From Gnetum montanum (lineage: Eukaryota; Streptophyta; Gnetopsida; Gnetales; Gnetaceae): DNA of 64,000 bases. How positions within the stretch are numbered: position 1 is the first letter of the stretch; each line of letters starts with the position of its first letter. Positions 36,163 through 48,205 of the stretch are shown piece by piece. Where the stretch lies: assembly GCA_015680685.1 (NCBI GenBank), contig MNCI01007630.1, forward strand, positions 43,075-107,074, given 5' to 3'. The notes below the pieces were generated by a model, which saw only the letters and a list, made by a program, of their open reading frames with translations, did no database searches and was not told the DNA's origin. The translations under genes were made by a program, and so were the position numbers.

Positions 36163-37060
36163 TGATGAACCTCAAAGCATCATGTTGATGGGTCCTCATT
36201 GATGCAGCCTCATCAATAGGGCCCCATTTACGTGTTGTTGCCCTATCGATGCAGTACAATAGCAAAAACTATAAATACGAGCTCCCAACCATGTTTATGC
36301 ATCATGCAAGTCATAGTAGTAGTAGAGCTCTTGTAGTTTGGCCATTTGAAAGTTAGAATATTTTTTTGAGTGCCTGTAGCAAAAGTCAGAAAGTGTATGG
36401 ATCTTTATTTGAGCATTATTGTATGTGAACCACACCAATGTGTATGGCAATAAAGATGAGCCTTTTGATCAAACCTTGTAGCAGTTAGAATAGATTAGTG
36501 ATTTATTTATGAATTTATTATTTTTATTAATTATGCCATTAATTAAGCTAAATTAGACTTTGAGTGATCAGTTAATTAATTAAGCTAAATAGATTAAGTA
36601 CATAAGTATGACCACTTTGAGTATAAACAAGTATTCACTTGGTAATCCTAGCAGCATTATTGCTTGGTGCACCAAGTAGCATAGCACTTGGTAACCCAGT
36701 AGTAGATACATGGGTTCAAGACGTGTACAAAAAGAGGGATTGGATGCTTATGTTAGGACTAGCTAGACATTAGTTAGTTAGTTAAACTAAATTAGTTATT
36801 AAAATACTTCATCTCTCTACTTTAAGTACCAAAGAACATAAAATAAAAAATAATAAAAATCATATGCCTCAATTACACTTAACCATACCATGTGCATCAC
36901 AAATGGAATTGGAAAGATAATGAATGATCATTAGGGCAAGGTTCACTTCCTAGAAGACTAGTGCATTGGAAACTATAGAGTCCGTGGAATTCGACTAGAT
37001 CATGCGTGAACGCTTCATGATTCGTATAGTTGGACGTAGGGGTACCTTCACTGCTCATCA
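36163..37060 (+). repeat. Element C 5' LTR (898 bp)
   Basis: Begins TGATGAA, ends CTCATCA, and has the R-type layout: TATAAATA at 36270-36277, GACCACTTTGAG near 36609, and GGGGTACC before the end. U3 carries CATTGATG/ATCGATG-type boxes instead of GATATC. Confidence 0.85.
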
Positions 37061-37080
37061 TTGGCCCCGTTACCAGCGAC
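37061..37080 (+). promoter_or_regulatory. Element C primer-binding site
   Basis: TTGGCCCCGTTACCAGCGAC directly follows the LTR and is an R-type primer site with a few changes. Confidence 0.8.
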
Positions 37081-37212
37081 TCTATGTTTTGAAACATGCA
37101 CTATATAGGATAAGTGAATATCATTAATATTGTTGGACGAATCCCAAGATTAACATCATTCTCAATTATATAATTATAAAAAGCACATTGATAATTTTAT
37201 TTGTTTTGCAAA

Positions 37213-39250
37213 ATGTCTTTTTCTTCTCATAGGCATGATGATGTCAAACCATCGATTCCACAACAATGCAAGGTGGTGTATACTCATTCAGATGAGTATG
37301 TACATGATTTCACTTTCATCCTACATCGATATGAGCAACTGCGATGGCATGACATGGAAGGCAACATTGTAATGCCTCCTAATCAATTTGTGCTTGAGAT
37401 GCTACTTCAAACCATTACAAAGTTAGGCATTCAGGATCTTAAAGAGGAATACATTGTGAGTTATTATGAAACTTAGGACTATCATCCCACTAAAACACAA
37501 CACAAGAGAGATTGACACCAGGAGAAGCACCATGAGTCTACAAAGGGAAAACACCTCACCAATCCCTTATTCCTACTAAACCAAATTGACAATGAGGATT
37601 CTCCTTTAGGGGCTCTCAACATGAAGAACCTCCATCCCATGTTATTGATGACAAGGGTGTGGCCTTAAACCTGCAGTCTACTATTAACAAACTAGGTCTA
37701 GGAAAAAGTGTTAGTCAAAGTGGAGACTTGGACAAGCATCACGACGATAGGGAATCTAAGGATTATGGTCGTGACAAGTGAAGAGGTTGTGGCAAACAGG
37801 GCAGTGGTGGTGATGGTCCACTTTCCTCTTCATCTGATTCTAAACATTTCTTTTCATCTTTTGGGTCTGATAGAAGCTATTGGAGAAATAATCATGATGA
37901 AGATAATCAATGAGATAACAATGATCATAGAGCCCACCAAGAATGAAGGGGTAATAGAGGACATAATTGGCAACAACAAGATAATGATGATGATGAACCT
38001 TTGTTGGCAACTCAAAGCATTCTTAATATTGTAGAGGTAGTTAAGATTCTAACTAGGCATATGAAAGATAGTCAAATCAAGTGCTTAGACATGAATAATA
38101 TCCAAAGATTTAAGGGGGGATATAACTTTGATATGCAAAACCATCTACAAGCCTTTCCCAACGCCTACACCTTACGAAACATAAAAAATAATTGGCAGAA
38201 ATTGAAGCTATTCCCCAAGACATTCATCAAATAGACAAAAATTTGGTACTAGTCCTTGGAGTTGGAATCTATTTGCTGATAGAGTACAATGCTTAAGCTA
38301 TTTAATGACAAATACCAAATGTACTCTAGAGTGTTTAATTTGAGAAGGAAAATCCAAGGCTGGAAATAGGAAACACATGAAACTTTGGATGCTACCATGG
38401 GTAGATATTATTCTCTTTTACACTGATGCCTTGGCCATGGTTATTCCTAGAAGGAAGAACTCTGCGACATCATAGATGGGCTCAAAGAAAAACACAAAAG
38501 AACTCTTGGGGTTTATGCCTAAGGGAGTGTATCCCAAATAAGAGCTCATCAGATACAAAAGTTGATAGAGTAGGTAGAAAAAGAAGGTGAGTTGTAGAAA
38601 AGGAAAAGTTTAGAAGAATATAATAGGAATCCTTCCATTAGGGAAAGGGATGTTCGATTTTGTGACAAGCAGGAGTCACCACTCTATGATGTGGTGAATA
38701 GGAAAATCTTGCCCATCTAAAAATTTGTATCTAATATTTCAGCAAAGGTTGACAAACTATGGGACTCTTTGGATGAGAAATTCCAAACTGCAATGAAGGT
38801 TGTTGAAGAATCCAAAGAGTAGAATAATAATCATGACCGCAAGAGGTGAAAAAGAAGCTGAACATGCCTACCAAAGAGGTAAGGGCAAAGTTGCTGCAGT
38901 AGAAGAAATTGTGGAGATAGACTTCAATGAAGATGATGGACATGACATCTACCAGTATGAACATCCCAAGGAATGTTGCTTTGTCATGTCACACTTACAA
39001 GAGTTTGGGGTGTATGCTTTAAATCCACATCTAGCAAGAAGGTAGGCACCTATAAGGGTTACCATGTTCTTAGGGTAATCTAGGTCAGTTCCACTAGCAA
39101 CAACAAGCTTACTATCCAAGTGGAGCTCCACCACAACCGTATGAGCAATACCAATAGTGGAAATAACCATAGTCCTGGGGAATGCCATTGCCAAGATAGT
39201 AGTACCGTTATAGGCAACTAGATCCATATGGGTACTATGTTTAGCATCTC
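37213..39250 (+). pseudogene. Element C gag, broken
   Basis: The start MSFSSHRHDDVKPSIPQQC is followed by YTHSDEYVHDFTFILHRYEQ, an open first part of 88 aa that ends at a stop near 37475. The core at 38001-38234 has LDMNNIQRFKGGYNF and NHLQAFPNAYTL. A C-terminal part at 38800-39045 has DIYQYEHPKECCFVMSHLQ, matching the zinc-knuckle-like region of R1 gag with altered cysteines. Several stops and frame changes. Confidence 0.75.
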
Positions 39251-39580
39251 GTTTCTCCATGAAGCTCTGCAAGCCATGCCTCATTCTTATCCTTCAAAGT
39301 ACCATCATACTCATTCACCATCTACTCGAGGGGAGAACCCATATTCATACCATCCTTTGTAGTTATCTACACACATCCCTCTACCCTCAACCTAGTTGCC
39401 TCCTGCTTCATCCATGTAGGGCGAAATTTCTCAATAGTCATAGTAACGAAATGCTACAAGGGTTGTATATTTACAATTGACCTTCCAGCTAAGTGTTCTA
39501 GAAAATTGCTCTAGGAAATGACCATTTCCATACCCAATTATCCTCCAAAATGCTCACAACCTAATGTGGCTAGTCATCCT
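39251..39580 (+). pseudogene. Element C gag-protease linker, cut by Ta
   Basis: Aligns with the gag-protease linker of R1 (7560-7850) and B (14790-15060). It ends at 39580 where the LTR of Ta begins. The rest of C is not seen in this window. Confidence 0.55.
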
Positions 39581-41430
39581 TGAAACACCACCAAATTTGG
39601 ACTATAGCATCTCGACTACAAATTTTTCTAAGTGTTGAGACTATGCTCTCCACTACCTTAGAGTGTAGTTAGCCTCTTGTGGAGAGCGTAGTTAACCTAT
39701 CATGGAGAGCGTATTCAACACGAAGGCCATTTTTGAGAAAATTTTTCTAAGGGTTGGGACTATGCTTTCCACTATGATAGAGCATAATTAGCCTCTCATG
39801 GAGAGTGTAGTCAGCATAGACCTAGTTTTTTGCAATTTTCTCTATGTGCTGAGACTACACTCTCCACTACCTTGGAGTGAAGTTAGCCACTAGTGGAGAG
39901 TGCAGCTAGCAAAAACATAGCTTTTCACAAGTTTTAGTAAGTCCTAGACTATGCTCATCCCTAGTTGGTAGCGTAGTCAGCCTCCTGTGGGGAGCATAGT
40001 TTGTCAAAAAGCCTAGATTTCACCAGCATTGAGACTATGCTCTCCCCCAACCTAGAGCTTAGTCAGTAGGAAGCAAGTTTTTTAGAAATTTATTTTAAGT
40101 CTTGGGACTATGCTCTCCACTACCTTAGAGCATAGTTAGCCCTTAGTAGAGAGTGTAGTCAGCTAGAACAGCATTTGGTAGCCTCCACAACATAGCAATG
40201 ACAGACCAACGCAATCAACTCACCACTAGTAAGCATAGTAAGTGGAATCTTTCTCTCTCTTGCATTCCCTCTTGTCCAAAATTGTAATTATGCACAACCC
40301 CACTAGCCTAATGAAAAGCATAGTTGGGTGAGATTGTAGTCCTAACCATTCCCTTTGCAACATGGTGACCATGCTACATTTCATGCTAATCCTAACCTTA
40401 TAAATATCCTGCACCTCAATGTTTTTAGGGTTGGCAAATTTTTGGGTTAGCATTTGTCAAAGTTGCAAATGACTATAGCCCCACTGTAGCCTAGCAAAAC
40501 ATTGTAGCTCATGGTACACCATGGTGGCCAACTTGGTAGATGTAAACACCATAGCTAGCACTAGTCTTCATGGCTAGACACCTCCAAGACTGTGACTATG
40601 CTCTCCACCATGCTTGTTGTACCCCATGTATCTTCTAAGCCCTTTTGGTGTTAACTATGCTCAACCCCATTTGGGGTGGTATTCTACTTCTCTCTCTTTG
40701 TATTTTTAGAATTTCATTTGCATTTTTCACTATTTCATCACATAGCTGTGCCTACAACTATGCTCAGGTAGCAATCATTGCATGTTAACACCCTCATTTT
40801 CACCAAAAATCTTGATTATGCTCGACACTGTTAGCACCATAGACATCGTTTGAACATTTAGCACCATTTTACGTCAGCATCGTGGCTAACCATGTTGCAC
40901 CTGGGTTACATCCAATAAGTCCTTGTTCAATTGACAAGACTATTCAAGGCACACTATCTTTACCTCTAACAGGCCCTCATGTAGATTTGGGGTTAGGCTA
41001 TGTGCTTGTTGACCTCGATGTTCCAACCACTGATGTTTTTGGTCAATATAGTTTCTAGCACTAGAAGGAGGGCCAAACCACTTTTGAAAACTCTGTTGTG
41101 GTTGTCTTGCAAGCTCTTTGCATCATAACTATCTATCAACCCATCGGTGTAGATTGGACCCTATAGTCAATTCCCCCAGGACCTCATATAGCAACCTAAA
41201 TCGCACTTCTCTCCATTGTTTTCCTAAGTCTTTATTCCCTTAGCGTAGAGAGCATAGTTAGCTCTTAGCATAGAGAGTGTAGTTCATGGAGAGCATGGTC
41301 AACTTTCAACATAGAGAGCATCATCCATGGAGAGCATAGTTAACATAGTTAGTGGTGTTAGATAAAATAGGGTTAGTTTCAATGTTTTTCATAGTACTCT
41401 ATAATTAGTAACCAAAAGCTCTCCCTTTCA
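39581..41430 (+). repeat. Ta 5' LTR (end approximate)
   Basis: Starts at 39581. The first 600 bp are a degenerate array of about 95-bp units with GACTATGCTCTCCACTACC, then TTAGAGCATAGTTAGCC and GGAGAGCGTAG. Further scattered GGAGAGCATAGTTA boxes are at 41240-41350. No clear primer site was found, so 41430 is only an estimate from where gag-like sequence begins. Confidence 0.5.
39600..40170. repeat. Degenerate tandem array, about 95-bp period
   Basis: About six units with GACTATGCTCTCCACTACC and a partly complementary GGAGAGCGTAG, so each unit can pair with itself. Two more units lie at 48030-48200 in the 3' LTR. Confidence 0.7.
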
Positions 41431-43560
41431 CAACTTGATCTACGAGATGAATCTAGATCAGCCTTCAACATTAGTGTCAAATGAACTTGACACCTTTACC
41501 ATCTAATAAGAGGCTAGGATTGACAACCCTAGGAATCTCATGATGGAAGGACTGATGTAATCCCTTAGGCTATGCGGCCAAGACCCAAAGTATGTCATGC
41601 TCAACAACTAACAATACAACTTTATATGTGCAAAGATCCAAGCAGGGTTACCCATGGATCACCTTAACATGGAGGAAAAATGGGACTTTGAACTAATCCA
41701 TTGAGATGGATGAGAGTATATTTATTCCTCATTTGACATCATTTTTCTCATAGAGTCCCACACCGATTGCTATCCTTTCTCATCCATGCAAGTGAGTGTG
41801 ACATGGAAATTGACTATGAGGAAGCCCTAAAGGAGGAAGAAGATGAGTTCAAAGTTCACTCCAAACAAAAGAGCCCCTTTCACACTATCTTCCAACAACC
41901 ACTCCCTAGTTTGGCCACCCTTTGGTTTAGCTCACATGTCCTTCATGAGATGGTTATAACAACAACATCACCTTCCTACTGTGTCAGGCTTAGGTTGACA
42001 CTTGTAGTGGCAATGCATCAAATGCAATACATGTAATATGATACAACAACTTAATTTAACTTACCCTTCGTGGCATCATCTCAAAGTACCTAGCCATCCT
42101 TGCTAGTAGTAATCATGCTAGCTAAATCATATGTTTATGAAAGGCCCATCTCCAAGCCTCAAATGACTTAGGCAACCTATGTCCTACCTACTTTGTTGGC
42201 ATCCTCGGCATTAGTCCAACCCAAGTGTGCATGGCTTACTCTAGTCACAGTGACCATAACATAGCCAATGCATCAATCACATTGTGTGGCTCCAAAATTG
42301 ACAATAGACCTAGGCCATACAACCAACATAGTAGATAGCATAGCCAATGCAATCAACTGGTGCATCTCAAAACTTGGATTAGGCATTCCAATTAATTTAA
42401 AGTTTGATGGAGGAGGTGAGGTGACTTAAAGCTGCTTCCTTCAAAATTATCAAGGTTGTGGACTTCTACTAGGATGAACCTATAAGTCTTGTGGTCCCAC
42501 CCTTAACTTTGCCAATTGGGATCCTACTACCCTAATTCACCAAGTACAATGGTGAAGGAGATCTCAGTGCACACTGGGCCATATGCAAGTCTAAGTGCCT
42601 ATTGTTACAAGCTTGGCTACATGCCATCATGCACATATTTGTCATGTCACTAACTAACAAAGTGCTAGACTAGCATCAAGCACTACCCAAAGGTTCTATT
42701 TTCTCTTTGGAAGACCTCTTAAGATAGTTTGTGATGCACTTCAAGTACAACTTGAAGCCAGATGAAATCTTGAACTATCTAATGCAGTTCAAGAAGAGCC
42801 ACCTAGAGCCCATGCAAAAGTTCATCCAATGCTAGAGCACCTTATTAAATAAAATACAAGAGCCAATAGCCAAGGCACATCTCTTGGCTATCTTTAAGAT
42901 TGTAGTTAATGACTTCATCAAGTCAAAACTATACTACTTAGGCTTGCAATTTCTAAGCCAGGCCTTTGCCCAAACTAAGAGCATATAAGACACAGTGCAA
43001 GTTAGCAAGGATCCAACCTATGTGGCCTACAAAAATATGCATGCAAGAAAGTAGAATGCAACAGTGAAAATAGTAGCCACACATGCTAAAGTAACCAACT
43101 AGGGGCCAATGACTAGGTAGCCCAAAGTCCTGGCTTATAAAGCCACCAACTCTGGTACCAAGGCCACCAACCCACCTACATCTATAGTAGACAACACAAG
43201 TTGGTCAAAGGCCCAACGTTAAGCACAAGGATTGCTCAAAGTATATACCATTATCACCGAAACCCTTAGAGTTGCTAGATCAACTATTGAAAGCTAGGCA
43301 CATCTAATGTATGAAAATGTTTGAGGATGCATATAAAAGGCATGATAGGTACAACGAGCTACTAAGGAATCCTACCTCAGTAGCATCAAATGAGCCCCCA
43401 ATCCCATAGCACTTTAGGTTGGAAAAATTTTGTCATTACCACCAATTGTTCAGTCATAGCACTAACTTTTGTTCAGCTTTGTAAGATGATTTGCAAAGGA
43501 TGATAGATAAGGGTGAAATAGTGCTTAACACGGCAAACTCAGTTAGGCCATAGAACCAAT
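41431..43560 (+). pseudogene. Ta gag, broken
   Basis: In pieces: IGILLPXFTKYNGEGDLSAH (42510-42570), LSLEDLLXXFVMHFKYN, FKKSHLEPMQKFIQC (42790-42830), and AHLLAIFKIVVNDFIKSKL. This is a plant Ty3/gypsy gag core of the Tat/Athila kind. Stops are frequent. A Cys/His stretch near 43420-43480 (FCHYHQLFSHSTNFC) is zinc-knuckle-like. Confidence 0.6.
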
Positions 43561-44263
43561 CCATGAGGGTGTATAATGACTTTCTAAATGTAGATGGTAC
43601 TAGTTAGATCATAAACACTAGTAGTATGGATGGCAAGTAAAAACTAGTGCAGTAGCCTTTTGTAGTGAAAGTGCCTTCTAGAAGTGCAAGGGTCCCCTTC
43701 GCCTCCACAAGTTTGAGGCCTTCCTTCATTGTTAGAGCACCGCCTTGGGCACCCACAACACCCTTAGTGGTTAAGGCCTGACAACATGTCACAACAATAA
43801 TTGCTCAGCTATCATTTGTCATTAGGATGCCACAACGTGCTAGCCCCTCACCTACCTAAAGCTTGGTAGTGGAAAATGCATTGCTCCCTTCTCGTCTAAG
43901 AGATAATCCTGCTGGCAATATTAACAAACCCTCTAGGTGGCAACCCAGGATGCCCAATGAGCATCTTGTAGATAGAATGATTAGGCAACATCAAGAGCAA
44001 AGGGTGCTAGGTCTGCCAAAGTCAGTACCTATATTTGCGATCCCTATGTCCAAAACAATTAAGGAGGCCACCATTAGTAACTTGCAAATAAGCATTGAGG
44101 CCCCTATGTAGGCCAAGTCAACAAAGCCCAAGTTGCCTCCCCATGAAATTCGTTTCTTAGGACATATGAAAGAATTAGAGCCAATAAAAATGAAATAAAT
44201 GGTAAAGAATTTGTGGATGCATTAGCCTAGGTTAAGTAAGTACTCAAATAGAAGAACACAACA

Positions 44264-45061
44264 TTGAGCCTCTATGACCTAATCATGATCTTATTTGCCC
44301 ATCCCAAAGCACTAGTGTGGATGCTAACCTCCATTCTTGTCATGGAGCACATCCCAATAGATGAGAATTCTATCCATGCAGTTTTATTATGCCTTGAACC
44401 ACAGGAATCAAGTCCAAGATCCCTAGCATTTTGTGATGAAGCAATTAAGGTTGATCCTGAGAAGGATGAGGTCGTAATAGCACCCATGTTCATCACCATA
44501 CGTGTCAGGCAATGTAAGATTTGTAGGGTGCATATCAATGATGGAGTAGTAACAAATTTAATACTGTACACTATCATAGATAGGCTAAACCTCACAGACC
44601 AAATCAAGCCAACAAAGACCACATGCCTGAAATCCTTCAACAGATCATGTATCGTTGTTAGGGGCAACATCACCATAGCCTTTGTAGTAGAGGAGAAATT
44701 TCCCACCACTATTGAATTTATCATCATAGAGGAAATGCCATGATTTAACTTAATTTTGGGTAGGCCATGGCTCACCCAATTACGAGCTATTTTCTATTTG
44801 ATTCACCAAGAGATCCACCTTCCATACAAAGGTGGTGAAGTTATCATCCATGGTGATAACATCGTCTCTTTGGCCATCAATAACATAGATATAGAGCAAG
44901 GGTCAAAGGTTGAATTCCTTGATGATGCACCTACAATAGATAATCCAATGCATAAGGTTGACACACTCGAACAAGTGGTGGAAGCTAATGACCTCATGGA
45001 GGACATCCTTTGGGTAGAATTACCCTTTGACATAATAGGTGAAGGTCAAGGGGAATACTAG
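44264..45061 (+). pseudogene. Ta protease region
   Basis: The open frame 44264-44743 is followed by an overlapping frame 44756-45061. CRVHINDGVVTNLILYTII aligns with the protease active site (normally V.IDGG...N), with Asp replaced by Asn. LNLILGRPWL near 44750 is the downstream protease motif. A stop lies between the two frames. The reading then dissolves near 45061. Confidence 0.65.
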
Positions 45062-45380
45062 ATAGTACAGTCTAGGCCCTACTCACCTCCTAACCCACAT
45101 CAAGTTAGGAAGCAACTATGTGACTAAGGCATCCACTTAGTCCAACATGTGCTAGGAGTCTATCCATCATTCACCTCTGCGCACCCTACATTTTACTTCC
45201 TACTTATAGTAAATTAGCACTATATCATGTTACTTGCATTTGTCTTGATTTCTTAGTTTACGCATCTGCCTTATCCATGCATTTTCTAGCTTGACATTTC
45301 CTTGGTTATTGCTTTACTGCATAAAAAACATCAAAATGCATAAAACTCATAAAAGCTAGAATTACAAAAAGGAAAGATAG
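45062..45380 (+). other. Ta, downstream of protease
   Basis: No RT or integrase motif. A last protein-like piece (SPPNPHQVRKQLC) is visible near 45090-45120, then an AT-rich non-coding stretch. Confidence 0.4.
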
Positions 45381-45389
45381 CATGGGCCC

Positions 45390-45985
45390 ACCATGGTCTC
45401 AAATTGGTAACGCTACAACCTGAGATGGTCCTAAACTAGCAATCAGTGACTTGCTATGGCCTAAAACTAGCAACACTTTTACTTCCAACATCATGGACTA
45501 GAATGGCCTAAAACTATTGCGTTTAAAGAGTTGCAATGGCCTAGAATGGCCAAAAACTATCACCTTTAATTCTACAACCCAACGACTTGCTATGGCCTTA
45601 AACTAGTAATGTAAGGGCTTGGAATGAACTTAAAATATTGTCGTGGCTCAGAATGACCTTAAATTAGCAAATCACTTGGCCTGAAATGGCCTAAAGCTAT
45701 CTCTTTCAATTCAAACACTACGACTTGGAATGATCATAATCCACCACAAGGGCCCAAAATAGCCTTAAACTATCGCTAATGGCCTGCTATGGCCTTAAAT
45801 TGGCAACATAAGGGCTTGGAATGAACTTAAACTACTATAAGGGCTTGAAATGACATAAAACTATCGTTGTGGCCTGAAATGGCCAAAAACAAGCATCAGA
45901 TTTCTATGGCCTTAAACTAGCATGGGGCCTTTCAAGGCTTTGAACTAACAATAGACTCGCTATGGCTTGTAATGGCCCAGACTTA
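45390..45985. repeat. Ta minisatellite 1 (TGGCCTAAAACTAGCAA)
   Basis: Well over ten degenerate units carry TATGGCCTTAAACTAGCAA-like cores at irregular 25-45-bp spacing. This lies in the 3' untranslated region, where plant Tat elements are known to carry such arrays. Confidence 0.75.
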
Positions 45986-46079
45986 CATACTCATAGAAAA
46001 TGTAATATAATCATCATACACCATACTTGAAGTCATACTACATTTAGCATGCAGCACTGTACATCACCAAAGCAAGGTA

Positions 46080-46500
46080 AGCAAATCATTTTCTACAACA
46101 CTAAAACTAGCATAGCTATTTGCTATGATTATAAACTAGAATAGTACATCTACTACGACACTAAATTGGCACATTAGCTCATTTTCTATGATGCTAAAGT
46201 AGCATAGTAGCTTGTTCACTATGACGGTAAACTAGCACAACACTCGTTCACTATAATGCTAAACTATCATAACACTTGTATATCATGATGCTAAACTAGC
46301 ATAGCATTTTTCCACTATGATGCTAAATTGGCACAACATTCATCTACTACAATTCTAAATTGGAAAAGCACTCATTCACTATGATGCTAAATTGGCACAA
46401 CATTCATCCACTATGATGCTAAACTGGCATAGCATTCATCTGCTATGATGCTAAACTAGCACGTGCATCACATGTGTCTACTACAATGTTAAACTAGCAC
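46080..46500. repeat. Ta minisatellite 2 (about 30-33 bp)
   Basis: Units with CACTATGATGCTAAACTAGC and then ACAACATTCATC, about a dozen. The core CTAAACTAGCA overlaps that of minisatellite 1, so one array probably gave rise to the other. Confidence 0.75.
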
Positions 46501-46660
46501 ACAGTAGTCTGCTAGGACTATAAACTAGCCTAGCGTGGTCTACTAGGACCTTAAACTGGTTTCATGGTCTGCTAAGACCTTAAAGTAGTTTCATGATTTG
46601 CTAAGACCTTAAACTAGTAAAGCCATGGTCTGCTAGGACCTTAAATTGGGTTCGCAGTCA
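46500..46660. repeat. Ta minisatellite 3 (about 30 bp)
   Basis: Five or so units of GGTCTGCTAGGACCTTAAAC with TGGTTTCAT, a further variant of the same core. Confidence 0.7.
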
Positions 46661-46760
46661 ACTACTAATGATTCCTTCCATATTCTCACAAGTGAGCAGG
46701 CACACCATGCTGCCAAGAAAGTTGCATGTCCTAGAATGGAGCACATGCAATAGGCATAGC

Positions 46761-47010
46761 CTTTGGAGCAGTTGCAACATCTTCGCCTCCTTGCATTTTA
46801 CTGGCTTTTTGAGCACTTGCAATTGGTGCAACCTTTGGAGCACTTGCAACATCTTAGGCCCCCTACATTTTACTAGCTTTATAAGCACCTAAAATGGATG
46901 TGGCCTTTGGAGCACTTGCATCATCTTTATCCCCCTACATTTTACTAGCTTTTTTAGCACCTACAACAGGCACAATATTTGGAGCATTTGTAGCATCTCT
47001 ACCACTTGAA
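46761..47010. repeat. Ta minisatellite 4 (72-bp period)
   Basis: CTTTGGAGCACTTGCAACAT starts units at 46761, 46833, 46905 and, in the form ATTTGGAGCATTTGTAGCAT, at 46977, exactly 72 bp apart. Because 72 is divisible by three both strands stay open, which explains the two short frames here; they are not taken as genes. Confidence 0.85.
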
Positions 47011-47979
47011 TTTTATTTGCATTTTGTGTTATGTGATTTTGCTATCTTCTTAGAGTTTTGTTTATAGGATGAAGCCCCATATCTTCATGCAAAGATGCAT
47101 ATTATCATAGTAGTAGGTTACCACAGTACTCAAATGTGCACTATTAGACTAGCTGAGCCTCTCAAGAGTGAACATCTCTCCCTATCCCATTATAGCCTGC
47201 TCACATCCATTGCTATATCTCAATACCCTTTTATTCTCTACATTTCAAAGATTACAATCTCTTTGACATTCATGTGCTGTGACGACGTGGCATCCTCTTC
47301 AAGCCAAACTACAAAACCCAAGGTAGATGTAACATAAGTCATCCCATGGAAAGCCTTTGTTGGTTGATCAAAGCCTAGGTGGATGTAACACAAGTCATCC
47401 TAGGGAGGAAACACTTATCATATAGATGCCATGTAGTTTCATCAATGACAAAGCAAAGCCCATCTAGTGATACGCAACTCACTTGATGGAAAGAATTTCA
47501 CTTTGCAATAAACATTTAGCAAAGTGTAGAGCCTAAAGAAGGTTCATCCTACAATAAAAAAAATAGAAAAGGGGGAAAAGCACATCCCAAAGCAACCTAG
47601 CAACAAAGTAATTTTGCAACTGGCTTAGCCTTGAATCTACACCTTGACTTTCTCTCAAGCACTACAATTAGAGGTCAACATTTTCAAGGGTAAGACACTT
47701 TGGTGCCCCAGTCATCATCAGCGATGTGGTCCTTACATCACAATATCCCTACTTGCACCCTACATTTCCCATTTTTATCCCCAAAACATCATTTACACCT
47801 TCTCTTGCTTTCCACTGACCATCTAGCATACAACTATCCACAACACTCTTGAGCATGGTGCAGCAACATCCGATCTCACACTGAAGAGTGATGTTGGTGC
47901 CAAGCCTATTGTGGTGTTTTTCTGTTCTTTATTGACATCTCTTGAGCTACTCCTCCAGATGTCAACAAAGAGGGAACAA
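47011..47979 (+). other. Ta 3' untranslated end and polypurine tract
   Basis: No gene seen. The last 17 bases (CAACAAAGAGGGAACAA) are the polypurine tract before the 3' LTR. The same tract, in minus orientation, borders the LTRs of Tb and Tc. Confidence 0.55.
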
Positions 47980-48205
47980 TGAGACATCACCAAATTTGGA
48001 CTATAGCATCTAGATTGCAAATTTGTTTAAGTGTCAAAACTACACTCTCGACTACCTCAAAGTGTAGTTAGCCTTTCATGGAGAGTGTAGTTAACAAGAA
48101 GGCTAGGTTTGCAATTTTTTCTAAGTATCAACACAAAGCCAGTTGCTATGAATTTTTCTAGGTATTGGGACTATGCTCTCCACTGCCCTAGAGCATAGTC
48201 AATAT
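47980..48205 (+). repeat. Ta 3' LTR, truncated
   Basis: Aligns with 39581 onward (CACCAAATTTGGACTATAGC, then two of the 95-bp units) and stops at 48205, where the Tb LTR begins. Confidence 0.7.

Larger units (their letters stand above)
39581..48205 (+). mobile_element. Ta: T-type element with gag and protease only
   Basis: TGAAACACCACCAAATTTGG at 39581 recurs as TGAGACATCACCAAATTTGG at 47980, where it is preceded by a polypurine tract (CAACAAAGAGGGAACAA). These mark the starts of the 5' and 3' LTRs. Between them are gag, a protease and minisatellite arrays. No RT, RNase H or integrase is seen between protease (end 45061) and the 3' LTR. The 3' LTR is cut at 48205 by the LTR of Tb. It interrupts element C. 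Confidence 0.7.

Noticed and set aside
46658-46892. Two overlapping opposite-strand small proteins
   Set aside because: Both follow the 72-bp repeat period (24 codons), which keeps all frames open by chance.
39600-47010. CRISPR-like arrays or centromeric satellite
   Set aside because: The units are degenerate with no constant repeat plus unique spacer pattern, the setting is a plant genome, and the arrays are short and lie inside LTR-element regions.
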